Shown here: positions 8,414 to 13,577 of the stretch, piece after piece
Layout of the letters: each line of letters starts with the position of its first letter
Numbering within the stretch: position 1 is the stretch's first letter
Assembly: GCA_047632015.1 (NCBI GenBank)
Contig: JBLIBC010000041.1
Coordinates: 1-13,577 of the forward strand
Length of the DNA stretch: 13,577 nucleotides
Reading direction: 5' to 3'
Source: JBLIAZ01 sp047632015
Lineage (GTDB): Bacteria > Bacteroidota > Bacteroidia > Flavobacteriales_C > GCA-002722245
Made by a program: the position numbers and the translations under genes
Notes under the pieces: model-generated
Seen by the model: the letters and a program-made list of their open reading frames with translations, nothing else
Databases searched by the model: none
Told to the model about the DNA's origin: nothing

Positions 8414-10174
8414 ATGGCTTCAGGTCACGAACATCACGAAACATTTGTATCAAAGTACATCTTTAGCATGGATCACAAGATCATTGCTAAGCAATTTTTG
8501 ATTACTGCTATCATAATGGCAGTGATTGGAATGTTGATGTCCATGATTTTTAGACTACAACTGGCGTGGCCAGGTGAAAGTTTTGCTTTTGTAAATTTCT
8601 TTTTGGGCGATAAATGGGCTCCTAATGGAGTGCTCGATGCTAACATGTACATGTCTTTGGTTACAATTCACGGTACTATTCTAGTTTTCTTTGTACTTAC
8701 TGGTGGATTAAGTGGAACGTTTTCAAACCTATTGATTCCCTATCAATTGGGAGCAAGGGACATGGCAAGTGGATTCTTAAACATGTTGTCCTTTTGGTTC
8801 TTTTTAGTATCAGCCGTCATCATGGTAATTTCAGTTTTTGTCGAAACTGGTGCCGCGTCAGGAGGGTGGACAGTTTATCCTCCATTAAGTGCTTTGCCAC
8901 AGGCAATGCCAGGATCAGGATTGGGAATGACGTTATGGCTAGCGAGTATGACGATCTTTATTGCAGGTTCATTGTTAGGTTCGTTAAATTACATTGTAAC
9001 AATCATGAATTTGCGAACTAAGGGCATGACGATGACAAGAATGCCTTTAACCATATGGACATTTTTAATTACTGCCATTATTGGAGTCTTGTCTTTCCCC
9101 GTTTTAGTGTCTGCAGCTTTATTGTTATTGTTTGACAGAAGCTTAGGAACCTCATTTTACTTGGACAGTATATATATTGGTGGTGAGCCACTAGCTCAAA
9201 CCGGAGGGTCTCCTATTTTGTATGAGCACTTGTTTTGGTTTTTAGGACACCCTGAAGTTTATATAATTTTATTACCAGCTCTTGGGTTAATTTCTGAAGT
9301 GATATCTACGAATTCAAGAAAACCGATCTTTGGCTACAGAGCAATGATTATTTCAGTTTGTGCTATTGCATTTTTGTCATTCATTGTATGGGGACATCAC
9401 ATGTTCATGACTGGTATGAGTCCTTTCTTAGGAACAGTATTTACCTTTACTACTTTATTGATTGCAATTCCTTCTGCAGTTAAAGTGTTTAATTACCTAG
9501 CCACTATTTGGAAAGGAAACTTAAGGTTGTCACCAGGTATGCTTTTCGCATTAGGAATGGTATCCTTGTTTATTTCTGGAGGTTTAACTGGGTTGATTCT
9601 TGGTGATTCAGCACTAGATATCAATATTCATGATACTTATTTTGTAGTAGCTCACTTTCATATTGTAATGGGTGCTTCAGCTATATTTGGAATGTTTGCT
9701 GGAGTTTACCATTGGTTTCCTAGAATGTATGGAAGAATGATGGTGTCTAAGCTTGGGTTTCTTCATTTTTGGGTGACTATGATTGGAGTATATGGTGTGT
9801 TTTTCCCAATGCATTTTGTCGGTTTAGCAGGTGTTCCAAGAAGATATTACTCAAATTTAGAGTTTGAAATGTTTAACGAAGTTCAGTTCATAAATCCAAT
9901 TATTACCATGTTTGCAATTTTTGCGGCACTAGGCCAACTGGTTTTTATCTTTAATTTTTTCTATAGTATATATAAAGGAAGAAAAAGTGGACAAAACCCA
10001 TGGAAATCAAATACTTTGGAATGGACAGCACCAGTTGAACGTATTCACGGTAACTGGCCAGGTGCTTTACCAGTTGTTCACAGGTGGCCTTATGATTACA
10101 GTAAGCCAGAATATGAAGATGATTACGTGCCCCAAACTGTTCCTTTAAGAGAAGGAGAAGAGGAAGGGCATTAA
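8414..10174 (+). CDS. coxA: Cytochrome c oxidase subunit I, A1-type heme-copper oxidase
   Basis: This is the catalytic subunit, which reduces O2 to water and pumps protons. The 586-residue protein shows the full heme-copper oxidase ligand set. Heme a is bound by H86 (TIHGT) and H416; heme a3 is bound by H414 in VVAHFHIVMGA. CuB is bound by H279, H328 and H329, with Y283 of HPEVY as the cross-linked tyrosine. D-channel residues N105, D116 and N123 are kept, and E281 in GHPEVY marks the A1 subtype. K357 (SAVKVF) gives the K-channel, and H406-D407 (HDTY) are the usual Mg-site residues. About twelve membrane helices are expected. The N-terminus is His-rich (MASGHEHHETF) and the tail is acidic. 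The length is near that of other Bacteroidota CoxA proteins, with no fused subunit III. It is the last gene of the operon; the stop is 13 bases before a terminator hairpin. Confidence 0.98.
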   Translation: MASGHEHHETFVSKYIFSMDHKIIAKQFLITAIIMAVIGMLMSMIFRLQLAWPGESFAFVNFFLGDKWAPNGVLDANMYMSLVTIHGTILVFFVLTGGLSGTFSNLLIPYQLGARDMASGFLNMLSFWFFLVSAVIMVISVFVETGAASGGWTVYPPLSALPQAMPGSGLGMTLWLASMTIFIAGSLLGSLNYIVTIMNLRTKGMTMTRMPLTIWTFLITAIIGVLSFPVLVSAALLLLFDRSLGTSFYLDSIYIGGEPLAQTGGSPILYEHLFWFLGHPEVYIILLPALGLISEVISTNSRKPIFGYRAMIISVCAIAFLSFIVWGHHMFMTGMSPFLGTVFTFTTLLIAIPSAVKVFNYLATIWKGNLRLSPGMLFALGMVSLFISGGLTGLILGDSALDINIHDTYFVVAHFHIVMGASAIFGMFAGVYHWFPRMYGRMMVSKLGFLHFWVTMIGVYGVFFPMHFVGLAGVPRRYYSNLEFEMFNEVQFINPIITMFAIFAALGQLVFIFNFFYSIYKGRKSGQNPWKSNTLEWTAPVERIHGNWPGALPVVHRWPYDYSKPEYEDDYVPQTVPLREGEEEGH

Positions 10175-10187
10175 AATGACATATAGG

Positions 10188-10239
10188 TTAAGCACAAAAA
10201 AAAGGAGATAATTTATTGTCTCCTTTTTTTTGTGCTTAA
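10188..10239. terminator. Bidirectional intrinsic terminator between convergent genes
   Basis: This is a perfect 21-base inverted repeat. The left arm is 10188-10208 (TTAAGCAC, eight A, GGAGA), the right arm is 10219-10239 (TCTCC, eight T, GTGCTTAA), and the loop is 10209-10218. Pairing can run three base pairs further into the loop (one of them U-G), leaving a four-base loop. The GGAGA/TCTCC core is flanked by A8 on one side and T8 on the other, so it can end transcription in both directions: coxA from the left and the minus-strand PAP2-like gene from the right. It sits 13 bases past the coxA stop and 65 bases past the stop of the opposing gene. Confidence 0.92.
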
Positions 10240-10304
10240 TGGAACATGATGTTTGACTAGCGAAATCCCCCAACCCCTTGCTGTAAAGTTAAAATAGAGT
10301 AGCC

Positions 10305-10940
10305 TCAGTATAGTATTAACAAAAAAGTTTCACTGACAAAGCCTAAAGCGAAACCAGCTACCACTTGTTTCAACGAGTGTGCTTTTAATGTCAACCTGCT
10401 ATATGCAACAACTCCTGAAATGACAAAAGCGGCACATAAAGCAGGAAGCATATCTGATTCGGAGGTATAGTTTAGTAAAAACAGTGCACCAGTAAAACCA
10501 CCAACTCCAACCATGTGAACACTTATTTTCCAGGAAAGTGTAATAAACAATGAAAAAACAATTGAGATGATACAGCCAGCATAAAACACTTTAACTAGCG
10601 GTTGAACTTGTACGTCAAAATAGAAAAACAACAAGTAAAAAGCACAAATCATACACACCGCTATGAAGCTGAATGGCAATAAACGCTCTTCTTTGTGTTC
10701 CATGTGGTAACTTTTAATTTCGCCTTTCTTTTTTAAGATAAACACGAAAATTGTGGGAAGTAAAAGAGAGAAGGTTAACGTAACCAAAAAGATAGTATAA
10801 TTGTCTTGGTATGACTGAGTGGGAGCGTAAATGTTAAAACCCATTATTTTCTTTGAAAAAAACATATAAAACAGTCCTAAAGAAGGCATAAACAGCGGGT
10901 GGAACAGATAGGAAATAGATTTTGGAAACAATAATTTCAT
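10305..10940 (-). CDS. PAP2-superfamily multi-pass membrane protein, partly degenerate active site
   Basis: This 211-residue membrane protein with about six hydrophobic segments resembles the Bacteroidota branch of PAP2 (phosphatidic acid phosphatase type 2) proteins. The C-terminal motif SRLTLKAHSLKQVVAG (181-196) follows the PAP2 pattern SRxxxxxHxxxDVxxG, with H188 in place but Gln192 instead of Asp. The second motif, normally PSGH, is reduced to ISVH with H142. The first motif may correspond to KEERLLPF (83-90). The two key histidines are kept, so lipid-phosphate hydrolysis is possible, but activity and substrate cannot be deduced. The N-terminal block SYLFHPLFMPSLGL is common in this subfamily. 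The start at 10940 gives a short basic N-terminus, and the stop codon is 10305-10307. It is transcribed toward the respiratory operon and shares its terminator. Nothing in the sequence links it functionally to respiration. Confidence 0.8.
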   Translation of the reverse strand: MKLLFPKSISYLFHPLFMPSLGLFYMFFSKKIMGFNIYAPTQSYQDNYTIFLVTLTFSLLLPTIFVFILKKKGEIKSYHMEHKEERLLPFSFIAVCMICAFYLLFFYFDVQVQPLVKVFYAGCIISIVFSLFITLSWKISVHMVGVGGFTGALFLLNYTSESDMLPALCAAFVISGVVAYSRLTLKAHSLKQVVAGFALGFVSETFLLILY

Positions 10941-11153
10941 GCTCTGTAAAAATAAGTATAAAAAAGATGTTTTTTATACAATGCTTTAAAAGAGCTGTTA
11001 ACGCCAAAAAGAAACATTTAGACAGGAAAAGGGCGTGTTTTGTCTATAAAAAATACTTTAAAAACTACTCGAAAATGTGTAACTTTATCACCAACAGATT
11101 GTTTAAGAAACATAAGTAAGCTTTTGATCGTATACAAAGTACATAGATAACTA
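10941..11153. promoter_or_regulatory. Divergent intergenic region, presumed to hold two promoters
   Basis: These 213 AT-rich bases separate the start of the minus-strand PAP2-like gene from the start of the plus-strand repeat protein, so both promoters should lie here. I looked for the Bacteroidota sigma pattern (TTG near -33, TAnnTTTG near -7). The best plus-strand match, TAACTTTA at 11080-11087, lacks the final G and has no well-placed TTG. No clear operator, riboswitch or hairpin was seen. Small open frames crossing the region look like chance. Confidence 0.4.
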
Positions 11154-13577
11154 ATGCAAAAATTGAAAAAACATGTTGTTCTTTTAATATTGCTGTGCGT
11201 AATAAGCATTACGTCAGCGAATGCTCAGTGTGGCAATCCAGCATTTGCAGAGGGGGTTAACAGAGCATATGTAGATGACGATATTTATAGCCGTAATGGA
11301 GTAGATTACAAAGTTAAAGTTGCTGGTTGGGCCAATAACAGTCTTTCTGATTGGGCATATGCTCCCGGTACTGGGGCCATTTGGACTAATGCTTGGACTT
11401 TATCAAGTAATCCATGTTCTGCCGTCAGTTCTCACTGTGTACCATACGCAGTAGCTCCAACTTATGTTCCTTGTGTTTCAACTTCCATTTTACCTTATCA
11501 GTGGCCAAGTCATCGAAATTGGTTTCTTGTTGCTGGTGCCGGAGTTAGTAGTCAAACCATTGACATGACTGCTCTTACCCCTACATCTGTAGGGAAAATA
11601 ATTAATCCAATAAACGGCTATGAAGGCGTTTCGGCCGTTAGTGATGATGGTGGAAATCTGTTGTTTTTTTCCAATGGAAGATTAAATTGGGATAAATGTT
11701 TAACTAATACGGCCACAACTTTAAAGGAGGGAAATGAAGGGGGAACTACTGGAACAAGGGGAAGTGCATCTCAGGGAATTATAATTGTAAGACACCCATT
11801 GGACCCAGGAAGATACCATGCATTTACTACAGATGATGCTGAAGGCGGCACCGCAGGGTTCAATCACTTTTTATTAGACCATACCGGTACAGTTATTAGT
11901 ACGCAAAGACTTGGGACTTACAGGACAGGCGAGAGTGTAGCTGCTACAATGCATGAAAATGGGGTTGATATATGGGTTACTACCCATCAAAGCGGAACTG
12001 TGAATTTACAAACTTATTTAGTTAAATGTGATGGGTCAGTGACAGGACCGGTATCTTCTGCTGTTACAATTGCTCACGGCGGTCAGTCAGAAAGAGGAGG
12101 TGTAGCTTTTTCTTATGATGGGTCTAAGTTTGTGAAAGCACACGCTGGTGGTGCAAATGAAGTTACAGTTCACACATTTGATAAAGCTACTGGAGTTATA
12201 GGAGCAGGAGTAGTAATACCTATTCATGCTAGTGGTCAAGATGCCCCGTATGATGTTTTGTTCTCTCCAGATGGGTCAAGGGTTTACATCTCGACAGCTA
12301 CAGGGACCGTTGTTTCATATATTGTACAGTCGATGAATGCGGTTACAATAGCGGCTAGCCGAACAGTATTAGGAATTGTTGCTGCTAATACACATGCCGC
12401 AATTGAAATAGGACCTGATGGTAATTTATACCAGTCTGGAGGAGGTCCGGCCAGTGCTTTAAGAAGAATAAATGGAAATTTAAATACGGGTGGAGCATTT
12501 AGTGTTACTGCAATAGCGGGGACTTTGACTTGGAAGGGACTACCTACGATGTATTTACCTCCAGCTGAAGAGCCAGATATTGTGGAAGTAGGCCCATATT
12601 GTAATGATGATGCTGCTGTTGATATAGCTACAAACTGGATGTGTCGAAATATTAACGCAGAGGACGTACCTAATGCGCTGATTGTTTATAGTACAACAAA
12701 TGCGGACGGTTCAGCAAATGGTATAACTAACGCTATTTCAGGAAATTTTGATCCTGCAAACGCTAAAATTGGATCGAACAGGATCATATTCACAAGGTGT
12801 AGTGTTGATGATACGATTTTCGTCACGGTAAACCAATGTGTTGTTTGTCCAGATACCACACTTAATGGCTCATTTCCCCCAATTTGTAGTTCTGTTAGTA
12901 CACTTGACTTAACAACTGTTGAGAATGGAAAAGTTGGAACATGGACAGTTACTACTCAGCCGGGTGGAGGAGATGCAACAATAACCGTTGGAGATCAGTT
13001 TAATTCAAATTCTGCTGTTGCTGGAAATTACACAGTGACATTTACTGTTACAGGAGCCGACCCTACTTGTGTCATGCCAATCAGAACATTTATTATTAAT
13101 CCGCAACCTACTGTTTCAGTAGGCAATGTTACAATATGTGCTGGTGATCCAGCTGCCACCTTTACTGCCACAAGTGCAACTGCCACTGGCTGGACTTGGA
13201 GTGCAAATGGATCAGGAGCTGCACAAACTACCACAGGAATAGCAGCTGGAGCATATACTGTAGTAGTTACAGATGGAACATGTAGTAGTATACCAGCTTC
13301 TGGAGCTTTAACGGTGAATGTTAAACCAGACATTACCGTAGCTGACCAAGTGATTTGTGCAGGGGATGCCGCCGTTACTTTTGATGCTGGAGCAGGATTT
13401 ACTAGTTACTTATGGAGTGGAACCGGAGGAAGCACTTCAGCAATTCAAACAGCCACTGGTACCACGGGAGGAACTTACATTGTAGAAGTAGAAGATGCCA
13501 ACGGATGTAGAGATACAACTACAGCAAATTTAACAGTGAATGTTAAACCAGACATTACAGTAGCTGATCAAATTATT
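11154..13577 (+). CDS. Secreted large repeat protein: possible carbohydrate-binding module, propeller-like domain, Ig/PKD-like repeats (3' partial)
   Basis: The frame starts at ATG 11154 and is open to the window end (808 codons, last codon complete), so the gene is cut by the window and no stop is seen. Residues 1-24 form a Sec signal peptide with a likely cut after SANA. Residues about 27-75 (DDDIYSRNGVDYKVKVAGW ... AIWTNAWTL) resemble small aromatic-rich chitin/cellulose-binding modules of the CBM5/12 type; this is tentative. Residues about 120-470 look like the propeller module at the front of many Bacteroidota surface proteins, with landmarks LLFFSNG (169-175), SASQGIIIVRHPLDPGRYHAFTT and FSPDGSRVYIST. 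Two diverged Ig-like domains follow (about 475-564 and 565-651), then tandem PKD-like units at P652, P725 and P799. Such proteins usually end in a type IX secretion or gliding-motility-associated C-terminal domain, which would lie beyond 13577. An adhesin or polymer-binding role is inference. Confidence 0.88.
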   Translation, partial: MQKLKKHVVLLILLCVISITSANAQCGNPAFAEGVNRAYVDDDIYSRNGVDYKVKVAGWANNSLSDWAYAPGTGAIWTNAWTLSSNPCSAVSSHCVPYAVAPTYVPCVSTSILPYQWPSHRNWFLVAGAGVSSQTIDMTALTPTSVGKIINPINGYEGVSAVSDDGGNLLFFSNGRLNWDKCLTNTATTLKEGNEGGTTGTRGSASQGIIIVRHPLDPGRYHAFTTDDAEGGTAGFNHFLLDHTGTVISTQRLGTYRTGESVAATMHENGVDIWVTTHQSGTVNLQTYLVKCDGSVTGPVSSAVTIAHGGQSERGGVAFSYDGSKFVKAHAGGANEVTVHTFDKATGVIGAGVVIPIHASGQDAPYDVLFSPDGSRVYISTATGTVVSYIVQSMNAVTIAASRTVLGIVAANTHAAIEIGPDGNLYQSGGGPASALRRINGNLNTGGAFSVTAIAGTLTWKGLPTMYLPPAEEPDIVEVGPYCNDDAAVDIATNWMCRNINAEDVPNALIVYSTTNADGSANGITNAISGNFDPANAKIGSNRIIFTRCSVDDTIFVTVNQCVVCPDTTLNGSFPPICSSVSTLDLTTVENGKVGTWTVTTQPGGGDATITVGDQFNSNSAVAGNYTVTFTVTGADPTCVMPIRTFIINPQPTVSVGNVTICAGDPAATFTATSATATGWTWSANGSGAAQTTTGIAAGAYTVVVTDGTCSSIPASGALTVNVKPDITVADQVICAGDAAVTFDAGAGFTSYLWSGTGGSTSAIQTATGTTGGTYIVEVEDANGCRDTTTANLTVNVKPDITVADQII
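13107..13577 (+). repeat. In-frame tandem PKD-like repeat units, period 219-222 bases
   Basis: Three unit starts are visible inside the open repeat protein, at 13107, 13326 and 13548 (73 and 74 codons apart), the third cut by the window end. Each unit begins Pro-x-(Ile/Val)-(Thr/Ser)-Val, carries ICAGD shortly after, a Trp-Ser core (WTWS or LWSG), a GxY-(T/I)-V-x-V strand, and a second Cys (GTCSS or GCRDT) that may pair with the first. The joints at 13308-13355 and 13530-13577 agree at 43 of 48 bases and 15 of 16 residues (LTVNVKPDITVADQ kept), so these units duplicated fairly recently. The first unit is more diverged. Confidence 0.85.

Noticed and set aside
11080..11087. Possible Bacteroidota -7 promoter element TAACTTTA for the repeat protein
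   Set aside because: The final G of TAnnTTTG is missing and no TTG sits at the proper upstream spacing; the match is expected by chance in AT-rich DNA.
10922..11119. A 65-codon plus-strand frame across the divergent intergenic region
   Set aside because: It overlaps the start of the PAP2-like gene on the other strand, is Lys/Phe/Asn-rich as expected from random AT-rich DNA, and resembles no family I know.
11018..11209. A 63-codon minus-strand frame over the start of the repeat protein
   Set aside because: It overlaps the signal peptide region of a convincing gene and has low-complexity chance composition.
13028..13333. A 101-codon minus-strand frame within the repeat region
   Set aside because: Its Val/Ala/Pro-rich translation is the antisense of the Thr/Ala/Gly-rich repeats; the plus frame has clear PKD-like motifs.
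13107..13577. Tandem repeats considered as a CRISPR array
   Set aside because: The period is about 220 bases, the units are coding throughout and in frame, and there are no short repeats with unique spacers.

Overview
The window most likely comes from a marine-type, gliding or T9SS-bearing member of the Bacteroidota, probably order Flavobacteriales. I infer this from the AT-rich coding sequence, A-rich leaders with no Shine-Dalgarno motif, and an Alternative Complex III (ACIII) operon of the Bacteroidota type fused to aa3-type oxidase genes. A very large secreted repeat protein with an N-terminal propeller module, common in this phylum, points the same way. Genus and species cannot be read from the sequence.

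Positions 1-10174 hold one tightly spaced, plus-strand respiratory operon. Its order is actB (5' end outside the window), actC, actD, actE, actF, coxB (subunit II), coxA (subunit I), with gaps of 16-44 bases. The Act proteins form a menaquinol:cytochrome c oxidoreductase that replaces the bc1 complex. Electrons pass from menaquinol at the membrane subunit ActC to the iron-sulfur domain of ActB and then to heme c (the pentaheme ActA is presumably encoded just upstream, and ActE is here). They then go to the CuA centre of CoxB and the heme a/heme a3-CuB centre of CoxA, where O2 is reduced. Joint transcription fits the known physical ACIII-oxidase supercomplex. No coxC or coxD follows coxA.

Positions 10188-10239 hold a strong A8/T8-flanked hairpin between convergent genes, which reads as a two-way intrinsic terminator. 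Positions 10305-10940 (minus strand) encode a small multi-pass membrane protein of the PAP2 phosphatase superfamily with partly degenerate active-site motifs.

After a 213-base divergent intergenic region, a plus-strand gene starts at 11154 and is still open at the window end (808 codons visible). It encodes a secreted protein with a signal peptide, a possible carbohydrate-binding module, a propeller-like domain, and then tandem Ig/PKD-like repeats with a period of about 73-74 residues.

No RNA genes, CRISPR arrays, insertion sequences or phage genes were seen. Most of the window is a known system. The less ordinary parts are the helical insertion and altered CuA motif in CoxB, the degenerate PAP2 protein, and the open-ended repeat protein.
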